Shown in pieces: positions 35,656 through 44,825 of a DNA stretch of 64,000 nucleotides. The notes beneath the pieces were generated by a model. It was not told where the DNA came from, searched no databases, and saw only the letters and a program-made list of their open reading frames with translations. How positions within the stretch are numbered: position 1 is the first letter of the stretch; each line of letters begins with the position of its first letter. This DNA comes from Flavobacterium sharifuzzamanii (GTDB lineage: Bacteria; Bacteroidota; Bacteroidia; Flavobacteriales; Flavobacteriaceae), in the NCBI RefSeq assembly GCF_003254585.1, contig NZ_QJGZ01000042.1, forward strand, positions 310,001 to 374,000, in the 5' to 3' direction. The position numbers and the translations under genes were made by a program.

Positions 35656-38652
35656 ATGAAAAATTCATTCATAAAAATTAGTTTATACGCCGCTTTTATA
35701 TTTTTAATTACCAATTGCGCATCCAAAAAAAATAATGGTACAACAGATGATAAAAAGGATATTCCTTTAAAAGACACTGTTGTTTATATACAAAAAAACA
35801 CTTCAGACAAAAAAACTTTCTTTAAAGATTCTGATAAAGAAACGGCTTGGGTTGACAGCATTTATAACAAAATGACTGTGCAGGAAAAAATCGGACAATT
35901 GTTTATGGTTTCTGCCTATTCAAACAAAGATTCTGTACACGTAAATCAGATCAGTAAATTGATTGAAGATTATAAAATAGGAAACGTAATTTTCTTTCAG
36001 GGCGGACCCATTCGTCAAGCGAAATTAACCAACTTATATCAGTCAAAAGCTAAAGTGCCTTTGATGATCGGAATCGATGCCGAATGGGGATTAGCCATGC
36101 GATTAGATTCAACGTATCGTTATCCGTGGAATATGACTTTGGGCGCGATTCAGGATTTAGGTTTAATTGAAAATGTGGGAAAAAATATGGCAGCCGAAAA
36201 CAAACGAATCGGCGTTCATTTCAATTTTGCACCAGTTTTAGATATTAATACCAATCCGAAAAATCCAATTATCGGAAACCGTTCTTTTGGTGAAGATAAA
36301 GTCAATGTAACCGAAAAAGCGCTTGCTTTAATGAAAGGAATACAAGGAAACGGCGTTTTCTGTACCGGAAAACACTTTCCTGGACATGGCGATACTTCAA
36401 CCGATTCGCATCACGCCTTGCCAACCGTTAATTTTTCTAAAGAACGTATGGAATTAGTTGAACTATATCCGTACAAAAAATTATTCGACGAAGGTTTAGC
36501 TTCTGTAATGGTAGCGCATCTTAATATTCCAAGCTTAGAATCACAGCCAAATTGTCCTTCTTCTGCTTCTTATAATGTGGTGACCAATCTGCTTCAAAAA
36601 GAATTAGGTTTCAACGGATTGATTTTTACTGATGGTTTAGCGATGAAAGGCGCTGCCAATTTTAAAGGGCCTGGAGATTTAGAAATCGCTGTTATTTTAG
36701 CTGGAAATGATATTTTGCTTTGTCCAGAAAATGTACCCGTTGCTTTTCAGAAATTGGAAGAGGCTTACAATACGCAAATAATTACGGAAGAACGATTGGC
36801 ACATTCTGTTAAAAAAATTCTTCATTTTAAATACAAAGCAGGACTGAACAAATACAAACCGATTGATTTAAACAATTTATACAATGATTTGAATCCGTCG
36901 CAAAATGATGCTTTGCATTATAAATTGTATGAAAATGCTATTACAGTTTTAAAAAACGAAAAAGAAATTCTTCCGATAAAAGATTTAAGCGAAAAAATCG
37001 CCTATATAAAATTGGGTGAAGACACCAATAGCGCTTTCGTTTCGACCTTAAAAAAATATACCAATATTACAGAAGTCAAAGACACCAATCTGGACAGTCT
37101 AAACAAAGAATTGAGAAAATTTGACAAGGTAATTATCAGCTATCATAAAGTAAATAAGGCTTGGGAAAAACAAGAATTCACCTTACAAGAAATGCTTTGG
37201 CTAAAAGAAATTGCAAAACACAACAAAGTAATTCTAGACATTTTTGCAAAACCTTATTCATTATTGTCTATTAATAATTTTGATGATATTGAAGGTTTAG
37301 TAGTTTCGTACCAAAACTCAGATATTAGTCAGGTTGTTTCGGCAGGATTGCTTTTTGGTGCCATCGAAGCCAAAGGAAAATTGCCTGTTTCTATCAATGA
37401 TGCTTTCCATGTAAATGATGGTTTGACTACCGAAAAACTAAATCGTCTGGCTTTTACAGCTCCAGAAAATGTAAATATGAATCCAGCAATTCTATCCAAA
37501 ATTGACGCTGTAGCGCAAAAAGCAATTGACGGAAAAATGGCTCCAGGAATGCAGGTTTTGGTTGCGAGAAAAGGAAATGTTATTTTTCAAAAATCGTATG
37601 GAGCGCAAACTTATGATAACGGAAAAAAAGTAACCGATTCTGATTTATACGATGTAGCTTCGATTTCAAAAATGATTTCGACATTGCCAAATGTGATGCA
37701 ATTGTATGATAAAAATAAAGTAGAGCTAGATACTAAACTGAAAGACATGCTGCCTTTCTTTGCTAAAACAAACAAAGAAAATATCACTTTCAAAGATCTA
37801 TTAAATCATTACGCAGGGCTTCAAGCTTGGATTCCGTTTTACAAAGCAACTTTAGATAGCAACAATCAGCCTTCTGAAAAATATTATCGAAAAATAGCTG
37901 AAAATGGTTTTACAACAAAAGTAGCCGACAATCTTTATATTCGAAATGATTATCATGATACGATTATGAAAATCATTGCTGAAAGTCCTGTAGCTCTAAA
38001 AAAAGAATACAAATACAGCGATTTTACTTTTATCATTTTAAAAGAATATTTAGAAAGAAAAACGCATAAAAAACTAGAAGACCTGAGTAAAGAAAATTTC
38101 TACAGCACGCTAGGAATGACCAATACGCTTTATAATCCATTAGATAAATTTGAGAAGAAAAATATCGCTCCAACCGAAATTGATAACTATTTCAGACATC
38201 AGGTTATTCAGGGTTATGTACACGATATGGCAGCCGCAATGGAAGGTGGAGTTGCTGGTCACGCAGGAATATTTTCTAATGCGATGGATGTAGCTAAAAT
38301 GATGCAACTTTATCTACAAAAAGGAAATTACGGCGGTATTCAATACTTTTCTCCACAAACTTTTGATGCTTTTAATACATGCTATTACAAAAATCAAGGC
38401 GTTTTAAGAGGTTTAGGATTTGATAAAAGAGTACACAAAGGCGGACCAACTTGCGACTGTGTTTCTGAAGCAAGTTTTGGCCATACAGGTTTTACAGGCA
38501 ACATGGCTTGGGCAGATCCAGAAACTGAAATTGTATATATATTTCTATCCAACAGAACGTATCCAGAAGTAGTAAATGACGAAAATAAATTAGCCAAAGG
38601 AAAAATCAGAGAAGAAATTCAGCAGATAATCCAAGACGCAATTATCAAATAA
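35656..38652 (+). CDS. Fusion lipoprotein: NagZ-type GH3 beta-N-acetylglucosaminidase plus AmiE-like serine hydrolase
   Basis: The 998-residue protein has a lipobox ending at Cys21 (FLITNC). Residues about 60-400 form a GH3 domain with NFAPVLDINTNPKNPIIGNR, the NagZ-type loop KHFPGHGDTSTDSH (239-252) and nucleophile Asp326 in FTDGLAMKG. A GH3 C-terminal-like linker follows (to about 600). Residues about 610-998 are a serine beta-lactamase-fold hydrolase with Ser669-Ile-Ser-Lys672, Tyr787-Ser-Asp and HTG (943-945). In B. subtilis the same two activities are separate proteins, NagZ and AmiE, that strip GlcNAc and then the peptide from muropeptides. Here one surface or periplasmic lipoprotein should do both. 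Its second half is paralogous to the free-standing protein at 13350-14654. Confidence 0.93.
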   Translation: MKNSFIKISLYAAFIFLITNCASKKNNGTTDDKKDIPLKDTVVYIQKNTSDKKTFFKDSDKETAWVDSIYNKMTVQEKIGQLFMVSAYSNKDSVHVNQISKLIEDYKIGNVIFFQGGPIRQAKLTNLYQSKAKVPLMIGIDAEWGLAMRLDSTYRYPWNMTLGAIQDLGLIENVGKNMAAENKRIGVHFNFAPVLDINTNPKNPIIGNRSFGEDKVNVTEKALALMKGIQGNGVFCTGKHFPGHGDTSTDSHHALPTVNFSKERMELVELYPYKKLFDEGLASVMVAHLNIPSLESQPNCPSSASYNVVTNLLQKELGFNGLIFTDGLAMKGAANFKGPGDLEIAVILAGNDILLCPENVPVAFQKLEEAYNTQIITEERLAHSVKKILHFKYKAGLNKYKPIDLNNLYNDLNPSQNDALHYKLYENAITVLKNEKEILPIKDLSEKIAYIKLGEDTNSAFVSTLKKYTNITEVKDTNLDSLNKELRKFDKVIISYHKVNKAWEKQEFTLQEMLWLKEIAKHNKVILDIFAKPYSLLSINNFDDIEGLVVSYQNSDISQVVSAGLLFGAIEAKGKLPVSINDAFHVNDGLTTEKLNRLAFTAPENVNMNPAILSKIDAVAQKAIDGKMAPGMQVLVARKGNVIFQKSYGAQTYDNGKKVTDSDLYDVASISKMISTLPNVMQLYDKNKVELDTKLKDMLPFFAKTNKENITFKDLLNHYAGLQAWIPFYKATLDSNNQPSEKYYRKIAENGFTTKVADNLYIRNDYHDTIMKIIAESPVALKKEYKYSDFTFIILKEYLERKTHKKLEDLSKENFYSTLGMTNTLYNPLDKFEKKNIAPTEIDNYFRHQVIQGYVHDMAAAMEGGVAGHAGIFSNAMDVAKMMQLYLQKGNYGGIQYFSPQTFDAFNTCYYKNQGVLRGLGFDKRVHKGGPTCDCVSEASFGHTGFTGNMAWADPETEIVYIFLSNRTYPEVVNDENKLAKGKIREEIQQIIQDAIIK

Positions 38653-38742
38653 ATTCCAAATTTTAAATTCCAAATCCCAAACTATAAACTCAAAACCATC
38701 AACCATCAACCATAAACTATCAACCATAAAATATAAAACCCA

Positions 38743-40014
38743 ATGACAAAAGAACGTTTAACCTCACTCGATGTCTTCAGAGGATTTACTATTCTCTTAA
38801 TGACGATTGTCAATAATCCGGGAAGCTGGTCATCTATTTATCCGCCCCTAGAACACGCCGAATGGCATGGTTGCACGCCTACTGATCTAGTTTTCCCGTT
38901 TTTTGTTTTTATTATGGGAACTGCAATTCCGTTTGCAATGCCTGTAAAACATTTTGACGGAAGCGTTTTCAATAAAATTTTAGTTCGTTCTCTACGAATC
39001 TTCTGTTTAGGATTATTTTTAAGCGTTTTCAGCAGAATTCATTTATTTGGTTTGGAAGGAATTCCGTTATTAGGATTAAGATTAGTAATTGCTTTTGCCG
39101 TTGCTTATGCCCTTTTAGGAAACTTTTCAATGAAAGTCAAAACTATTCTTGCCGTTGGAGTATTTCTAATTCTTATCTCATTATCATTTAGTGGACTTGA
39201 ACATTTTGAAGACACCAGAATTCCAGGTGTGTTACAGCGAATTGCGATTGTGTATTTCTTTACTTCTATTTTGTATTTAAAGACTAATTTAAAAACGCAA
39301 CTTTTAGTTTTAGCCACACTTTTAATTGGATATTGGCTTGTAATGGCTTTTGTTCCCGTTCCTGGATTTGGTCCTGCCAATTTCGACAAAGGAACCAATC
39401 TTGCCGCTTGGATTGACGATACACTTCTAAACGGACATTTATGGGCTTCATCAAAAACTTGGGATCCAGAAGGAATCTTAAGCACTTTGCCTGCCATTGG
39501 AACCGGAATTCTAGGAATGTACATTGGCCAACTATTAAACTTATCGGTTGATAAAATGGAAATCGTAAAAAAGACCGCCATTGCAGGAACTGCTTTAGTA
39601 ATTGGAGGTTTGATTTGGAACATCTTCTTTCCTATCAATAAATCACTTTGGACAAGTTCTTATGTTTTATACACAGCTGGAATTGCAACATTATGTTTAA
39701 CGCTTTTGTATTATATAATTGATATTAAAGGGCATAAAAAATGGACTAAACTATTCCTGATCTGGGGTGTAAATCCGATGATTGTATTTTTCTTTTCTGG
39801 AATAATTCCGAGAGTTTTAAGCGGTATAAAAGTAGCCGACCCTGAAAAAGCTGGCGAAGAAATTGGACTCCAAGCGTATATATATAACCACGGAATTGTT
39901 CCTTGTTTTGAGAATCCTTTAAATGCATCACTCGCTTATGCTTTATCTTATGCTGTTTTTTGGTCGTTTATCTTATGGATTTTCTACAAAAAGAAATTGA
40001 TTTTTAAAGTCTAA
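38743..40014 (+). CDS. NagX-like polytopic membrane protein (DUF5009/DUF1624, HGSNAT-like)
   Basis: The 423-residue membrane protein starts with the family signature LTSLDVFRGFTILLMTIVNN and continues with TDLVFPFFVFIMGTAIPFA; 10-12 helices follow, with RIPGVLQRIAIVYFF and WGVNPMIVFFFSG. The family includes human heparan-alpha-glucosaminide N-acetyltransferase and NagX of proteobacterial GlcNAc operons. Roles proposed are transmembrane acetylation of amino sugars or their transport. It ends the plus arm of the locus, 90 bp after the NagZ fusion gene. No biochemical assignment can be made from sequence. Confidence 0.88.
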   Translation: MTKERLTSLDVFRGFTILLMTIVNNPGSWSSIYPPLEHAEWHGCTPTDLVFPFFVFIMGTAIPFAMPVKHFDGSVFNKILVRSLRIFCLGLFLSVFSRIHLFGLEGIPLLGLRLVIAFAVAYALLGNFSMKVKTILAVGVFLILISLSFSGLEHFEDTRIPGVLQRIAIVYFFTSILYLKTNLKTQLLVLATLLIGYWLVMAFVPVPGFGPANFDKGTNLAAWIDDTLLNGHLWASSKTWDPEGILSTLPAIGTGILGMYIGQLLNLSVDKMEIVKKTAIAGTALVIGGLIWNIFFPINKSLWTSSYVLYTAGIATLCLTLLYYIIDIKGHKKWTKLFLIWGVNPMIVFFFSGIIPRVLSGIKVADPEKAGEEIGLQAYIYNHGIVPCFENPLNASLAYALSYAVFWSFILWIFYKKKLIFKV

Positions 40015-40020
40015 CTATTT

Positions 40021-40160
40021 TTTTTAACACATAGAAACATAGTCTTGCAAACTTAAAAAGGCGTTTCACTAATTTAAATAAACATAGCTTGCTATGTGTG
40101 GAAACTTGTTTCTTTTGCCATCTTTTTTTCTAAAAAAACTATGTCTCTATGTGTTAAAAT
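40021..40160. repeat. Long palindromic repeat, family B (copy 3)
   Basis: Ends TTTTTAACACATAGAAACAT and ATGTCTCTATGTGTTAAAAT, with AACATAGCTTGCTATGTGTG as internal palindrome at about 40081-40100. It is the clearest copy of the family and starts 6 bp after the NagX-like stop codon. Confidence 0.82.
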
Positions 40161-40275
40161 TTAAATATATACTATTTCAGCCGGACTTAATAGTTTGATT
40201 TGGTCATCGTTCTAGCACTTATGTAAAGATCATTTTTCTTTTTTTCTAAAAATTTTAAGAAAAGCAGTATCTTGC

Positions 40276-40319
40276 CGTACCAACAAAAGTGTCAGTTTAT
40301 AAATTATGGATAGTCCGGT
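40276..40319 (+). promoter_or_regulatory. Putative MocR autoregulatory operator
   Basis: GTACCA and the weaker GTGTCA, spaced as in 12931-12975, followed by AATTATGGATAGTCCGG, which runs across the start codon at 40306. TATCTTGC just upstream (40269-40276) resembles a -7 element. The similarity to the TonB receptor promoter makes it a candidate site for the MocR-type protein itself. Confidence 0.55.
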
Positions 40320-41793
40320 TGAAATTCCTTTTAAAAGCTTTATTCAGCTTAAACCAGAAGAAAGCACTGCTATTTATCTGCAGCTTGTTTTTGAATTTAT
40401 CAAAGCCATACAAACGGGTTTTCTTCCCGAAGGCACCAAACTTCCTGGCACTAGAATTTTATGTAAGGTGCTTTCTGTTAACCGAAACACTTTAATCAAA
40501 GCCTTTCAGGATTTAGAATCACAAGGCTGGATTGAAACACTTCCAAATAAGGGAACTTTTATTTTATCGCAGCAAAAACAAAAAAACAAAGCTGAATTTA
40601 GTATATCGAAAGAACAAAATACCACTCCAGACAATATTGGTTTCAGTTTTCAGCGTTCTACTATTCTAGAAAGTCCGATTGAAATCAGTAACCTGCCGCA
40701 TCAATTTAATGACGGAATGCCCGATTTACGATTGGTTCAAACCGATGTTTTGGCCAGATTATATGTTTCGAAATTAAAAAGACGAAAAACATCTAAAACC
40801 TACGAGCAGATAGAATTGCGTTCACATTCGAATTTTAAAACTCATTTTTCTAATTATCTGAATCTTACCCGAGGAATTCGTATTTCAACTTCAAATCTTC
40901 TTACGGCAAGCAGTCACGAAATCGCTTTGTATCTGGTTACAAAAGTACTTATTACTCCAGGCGATAAAGTCATCGTAGCTTCGCCGGGTTATTATATGTC
41001 AAATATGACGCTGACCAATACGGGAGCGCAGATCATTTCTATTCCGGTAAATGAAGACGGAATTGATACGAAACGTTTAAAAGAAATTTGTGAAACGACC
41101 AAAATCAGGGTTTTATATTTAACATCCAATTATCATTATCCGACCACCATTTCGCTTAGCGCTAAAAAAAGAATAGAAGTTTTAGATTTGGCCAATCAAT
41201 ACGGATTTGTGATTTTGGAAGATGATTACGATTTTGAGTTTCATTACGATAATAATCCTGTTCTGCCATTAGCCGCTTTTGATTCCAATCAGAAAGTGGT
41301 TTATATTGGATCTTTTGGGAGATCATTGCCATCTGGTTTTAGCTACGGTTTTGTTGCGGCTCCTGCGGAGTTTATTAAAGAACTCGAAAAGCATCAAAAC
41401 ATCTTAGAACCCAGAATTGACGTCATAAAGGAACAAGTTCTTACTGAATGGATTACCGAAGGCGAAGTGCATCGTCTTTCTAAGAAAAATAAAAAAATCT
41501 ATAAAGAACGACGCGATCATTTTGTTTCAATTCTAAATGAAAAACTCAAAGGCAAAATCAAGTTTAAAGTGCCACCAAGAGGATTGGCAATTTGGGTCGA
41601 ATGGCTAGATCATTTTAATCTGATTCAGTTTCAAAAAGAATGTTCTAAAAATGGTTTATTTCTGCCAAAAACCATTTTATATCAAACCAAAAACCTTACT
41701 GCAACACGTTTAGGATTTGGGCATTTAGAGAAAGAAGAAATGGAAAAAGCCGTTTCTATTTTAGACGAATGTCTTGCAATTGTCACGCAATAA
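40306..41793 (+). CDS. MocR-type regulator (GntR winged helix plus aminotransferase fold) lacking the PLP lysine
   Basis: The 495-residue protein has a GntR winged helix (about 15-85, with GTKLPGTRILCKVLSVNRNTL) and a fold type I aminotransferase domain (about 125-490). The domain keeps HEIALYLV, SPGYYMSN, SNYHYPTTISLS and the pyridine-nitrogen aspartate in ILEDDYDFEFHY. At the site where MocR proteins carry the Schiff-base lysine (GSFSKSL) this protein reads GSFGRSLPSG, so Arg339 replaces the lysine. It may bind an apo, non-covalent or different ligand. MocR regulators often control vitamin B6, GABA, taurine or amino-acid genes. Its promoter block is copied upstream of the TonB receptor at 12894, a candidate target. 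It has no close divergent neighbour here. Confidence 0.9.
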   Translation: MDSPVEIPFKSFIQLKPEESTAIYLQLVFEFIKAIQTGFLPEGTKLPGTRILCKVLSVNRNTLIKAFQDLESQGWIETLPNKGTFILSQQKQKNKAEFSISKEQNTTPDNIGFSFQRSTILESPIEISNLPHQFNDGMPDLRLVQTDVLARLYVSKLKRRKTSKTYEQIELRSHSNFKTHFSNYLNLTRGIRISTSNLLTASSHEIALYLVTKVLITPGDKVIVASPGYYMSNMTLTNTGAQIISIPVNEDGIDTKRLKEICETTKIRVLYLTSNYHYPTTISLSAKKRIEVLDLANQYGFVILEDDYDFEFHYDNNPVLPLAAFDSNQKVVYIGSFGRSLPSGFSYGFVAAPAEFIKELEKHQNILEPRIDVIKEQVLTEWITEGEVHRLSKKNKKIYKERRDHFVSILNEKLKGKIKFKVPPRGLAIWVEWLDHFNLIQFQKECSKNGLFLPKTILYQTKNLTATRLGFGHLEKEEMEKAVSILDECLAIVTQ

Positions 41794-42127
41794 TGAGCAT
41801 TTTAGAGTACTGACAATTATATAAATTGTAAAGTTAATCCTATAACGCAAAAAAGCCCTGTTGGAAGTAACTTTGAAATAGAATTTTAATTCAAAAAAAA
41901 CTTATTGAATTTTTACGTTATAATTGATCTTCTAATGTTATGGAATATCAAAATAGTATGGGTAAAGAAGCTATCAATTTCGCCACTCAATACACTTATT
42001 TCAGGGGTTATCAGTGGTGTAATTGGCATATTCAGCTGGATTAACATAATTAAAGCAACCAATTATCAACCCCCAATTGACTCTAGCGGTTGCGATATTC
42101 AGCTGTTCTTTGCCCATATTTTTTTAC
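41794..42127. other. Convergent intergenic region between the MocR-type gene and metQ
   Basis: No gene can be supported. One 81-codon frame (41905-42150) runs into the metQ terminator and looks like no known protein. No promoter or repeat family was recognised. Confidence 0.5.
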
Positions 42128-42158
42128 AAAAAAAAGACCTCAATAAATGAGATCTTTT
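42128..42158 (-). terminator. Terminator of the metNIQ operon
   Basis: On the minus strand AAAAGATCTC pairs with GAGGTCTTTT (10 bp, one wobble) and a run of T follows. It lies 20 bp past the metQ stop. Confidence 0.85.
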
Positions 42159-42177
42159 AATCGTAAATAGTATTTTC

Positions 42178-42990
42178 TTACCAGCCTTTTACTGCTCCGC
42201 CTTTAAATTCTTGCTCGGCTGCTTTTTCAACTTCTGGAGATTGGAAAGCTTGTAAAAACTGCTTTACTTTTTCTTCGTTTTTATTGTCTTCACGACTTAC
42301 CACCAAATTTACATAAGGCGATTCTTTATCCTCAACAAATAAAGCGTCACGAGAAGGAACCAATCCTGCTGCAGAAGCAAATGTATTGTTGATGATCGCA
42401 ATAGAAACATTTTCGTCGTCTAATGCACGAGGCAATTGAGGCGCTTCTAATTCTAATATTTTTAAGTTTTTAGGATTGCTCACAATGTCAGTTACCTTTG
42501 GCAATAAACCAACACCATCTTTCAGCTTCAATAATCCGTTTTTTTGTAAAAGCAATAAAGAACGTCCTCCGTTTGTTGGATCGTTTGGAATAATAATCGT
42601 GCTTTCGTTTTTCAATTCAGAAAGGCTCTTTATTTTTTTAGAATAAGCTGCAATCGGATACACAAACGTTTTTCCGATAATAGCCAATTTGTAACCACGC
42701 TGTTTTGATTGTTCGTCTAAATACGGTTTGTGTTGAAAAGCATTTGCATCAATATCTCCCTGGCTCAAAGCTTCGTTTGGAATCACATAATCGTTGAAAG
42801 AAACTAATTCTACTTCCAATCCGTATTTTTCTTTTGCCACTTTTTTAGCCGCTTCTGCCACTTTCAATTCTGGACCTGAAGCCACACCCACTTTTATAAA
42901 ATGAGGATCATTATTTTTACTTTTTCCGCAATTGGATAAAACAAGCGCCAAAGCCAAAACTCCAGCTATTTTTAAAATATTTCTTTTCAT
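42178..42990 (-). CDS. metQ: Methionine ABC importer, substrate-binding lipoprotein MetQ
   Basis: The 270-residue NlpA/MetQ-family lipoprotein has lipobox LVLSNC (Cys about 21) and the family motifs IKVGVASGPE, DIDANAFQHKPYLDEQ, IPNDPTNGGRSLLLLQKNGLLKL-like region, and AIINNTFASAAGL. It binds L- or D-methionine or related compounds in the periplasm and passes them to MetI. It is the last gene of metN-metI-metQ, followed by a terminator. All elements of a working binding protein are present. Confidence 0.94.
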   Translation of the reverse strand: MKRNILKIAGVLALALVLSNCGKSKNNDPHFIKVGVASGPELKVAEAAKKVAKEKYGLEVELVSFNDYVIPNEALSQGDIDANAFQHKPYLDEQSKQRGYKLAIIGKTFVYPIAAYSKKIKSLSELKNESTIIIPNDPTNGGRSLLLLQKNGLLKLKDGVGLLPKVTDIVSNPKNLKILELEAPQLPRALDDENVSIAIINNTFASAAGLVPSRDALFVEDKESPYVNLVVSREDNKNEEKVKQFLQAFQSPEVEKAAEQEFKGGAVKGW

Positions 42991-43067
42991 AATAATTGTA
43001 TATTTCTTAAATTTTAAACTTCTAACATTTCACTTTCGACTTTTGACTTTCGCCTTTCGACTAAATC

Positions 43068-43721
43068 TTATCTATGATCGAATCGTTTTGATAATCTATC
43101 TCCCGCAAACTGAATCACGAATACTAAAATAACCAGTAAAGCCAAAACCGAGTTCATTGTTACGGCATCATAACCAATATAACCGTACTGGTATCCAACT
43201 TGTCCTAAACCTCCTGCTCCAACAGCTCCGCCCATTGCAGAATATCCGACAAGGGTAATTAAAGTAATTGAAGCTGCATTAATTAAAGAAGGCAAAGCTT
43301 CTGGCAATAATACTTTGTACACAATTTGCAAAGGAGTTGCTCCCAAAGCTCTTGCCGCTTCAATTAATCCTGACGGTAAACCTAGCAAGCTGTTTTCTAC
43401 TAAACGAGCAATAAATGGCGCCGCGCCAATGCTCAATGGAACCAAAGCCGCACTCACACCAATTGAAGTACCGACAATGGCACGTGTAAACGGAATCATC
43501 CAAACGATTAAAATAATGAATGGAATAGAACGAAAAACGTTCACCAATACCGATAATGTTCTGTTTAAAACTGGCTGTTCTAGAATTTGATTTTTACGAG
43601 TTAAGAACAATAAAATTCCTGTTGGAAGTCCTAACAAAAAACCGAAAAAGCCCGATACAAAAGTCATAACAATGGTTTCCCATGTTCCTTTTAACAATAA
43701 ATCTATAAGAGAATCAGACAT
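43068..43721 (-). CDS. metI: Methionine ABC importer, permease MetI
   Basis: The 217-residue inner-membrane permease has five or six helices and the ABC coupling (EAA) loop EAARALGATPLQIVYKVLLP. It starts MSDSLIDLLLKGTWETIVMT, the normal MetI beginning, and overlaps the end of metN by 8 bp, which indicates translational coupling. It forms the homodimeric membrane channel for methionine import together with MetN and MetQ. Confidence 0.95.
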   Translation of the reverse strand: MSDSLIDLLLKGTWETIVMTFVSGFFGFLLGLPTGILLFLTRKNQILEQPVLNRTLSVLVNVFRSIPFIILIVWMIPFTRAIVGTSIGVSAALVPLSIGAAPFIARLVENSLLGLPSGLIEAARALGATPLQIVYKVLLPEALPSLINAASITLITLVGYSAMGGAVGAGGLGQVGYQYGYIGYDAVTMNSVLALLVILVFVIQFAGDRLSKRFDHR

Positions 43722-44745
43722 AACCTATAATTTCTGTTTTAATATGTTTTGAATTAAAATATTGAATGGCAGCATCGTAATTTTCGCGTTTTCCTGAAAG
43801 TTCAATCAGCATTACGCCAAAATTCACTTCGCCCGCCTGATCCATTTGTGCACTAACGATTTTAAAATCGGTATCAAAAAGTCTTGAAACTTCTGAGATA
43901 ACAGGCTCATTAACCGATTTTCCTGTCATTTCCAGTTTCAATAACGGATTCAGATTTCCATTGTCTTCTTTTTGCAATTTTTCCTGATAAACAGATGGAA
44001 CTTCGATATGAAGCGAAGAAGAAATAAATTCTCTTGTCAATTCATGTTTTGGGTCGGCGAAAATTTCTCCAACACTTCCCTGTTCGATTAATTTTCCGTG
44101 ACTAATAACTGCAACTTCATCACAAATAGATTTTACAACTTCCATTTGGTGTGTAATTAGTAAAACGGTAATATTAAGACGTTTGTTAATGTCTTTCAGT
44201 AAATTTAAAATCGATCTAGTTGTTGCAGGATCTAGCGCACTTGTTGCTTCATCACACAATAAAACTTTCGGATTATTGGCTAAAGTTCTTGCAATCGCTA
44301 CTCTTTGCTTCTGACCTCCCGAAAGACTTGCTGGATAATCGTTGGCTTTTTCTGCCAATCCGACTAACTGCAATAATTCTAAAACACGAGTTTTGATTTC
44401 ACTTTTTGAAGTTCCAGCCAATTCAAGGGGAAAAGCCACATTTTCGAAAACCGTTCTTGAAGAAAGCAGATTAAAATGCTGAAAAATCATTCCGATTTGT
44501 CTTCTTTCAATCGCCAGTTCTGCGTTTGATAACTGCATTAAAGCTTTTCCGTCAACGATAATTTCGCCAGAAGTTGGTCTTTCCAACAAATTCACGCAGC
44601 GAATCAGCGTACTTTTTCCTGCTCCGGAAGTTCCAATTACACCAAAAATTTTCCCTTCAGGAACCTTTAAAGAGACATCAGACAAAGCAGCAACAATTCT
44701 GTCTTTCTGATGAAAAGTTTTGGTTACATTTTTTAATTCAATCAT
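43714..44745 (-). CDS. metN: Methionine ABC importer, ATPase MetN
   Basis: The 343-residue ATPase has Walker A GTSGAGKSTL, the Q-loop IFQHFNLL, signature LSGGQKQRVAIARTL, Walker B VLLCDEATSALD and H-loop LLITHQ. A C-terminal NIL domain (about 265-343) would bind cytoplasmic methionine and inhibit transport when the pool is full. It is the first structural gene of the operon. About 20 nt before its ATG is a terminator preceded by a methionine-rich leader ORF, so transcription into metN is probably attenuated. Confidence 0.96.
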   Translation of the reverse strand: MIELKNVTKTFHQKDRIVAALSDVSLKVPEGKIFGVIGTSGAGKSTLIRCVNLLERPTSGEIIVDGKALMQLSNAELAIERRQIGMIFQHFNLLSSRTVFENVAFPLELAGTSKSEIKTRVLELLQLVGLAEKANDYPASLSGGQKQRVAIARTLANNPKVLLCDEATSALDPATTRSILNLLKDINKRLNITVLLITHQMEVVKSICDEVAVISHGKLIEQGSVGEIFADPKHELTREFISSSLHIEVPSVYQEKLQKEDNGNLNPLLKLEMTGKSVNEPVISEVSRLFDTDFKIVSAQMDQAGEVNFGVMLIELSGKRENYDAAIQYFNSKHIKTEIIGYV

Positions 44746-44763
44746 TCTTTACAGTTTAAAAAC

Positions 44764-44797
44764 AAAAAAGCCTTCCATTAATTAGTTGAAAGGCTTT
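44764..44797 (-). terminator. Attenuator terminator upstream of metN
   Basis: On the minus strand AAAGCCTTTC pairs with GGAAGGCTTT (10 bp, one wobble) and is followed by TTTTTTG, a complete intrinsic terminator. It lies between the leader ORF stop (44826) and the metN ATG (44745), so it can only act on the metNIQ transcript itself. Confidence 0.88.
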
Positions 44798-44825
44798 CTT
44801 GAAATAAATTTTATCATTTTATATA

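Noticed and set aside
39105..39638. 177-codon minus-strand ORF opposite the NagX-like gene
   Set aside because: Antisense shadow; the plus-strand frame has clear family motifs and membrane helices.
41905..42150. 81-codon plus-strand ORF
   Set aside because: Runs into the metQ terminator, has no recognisable domain and no promoter; kept only as an intergenic note.
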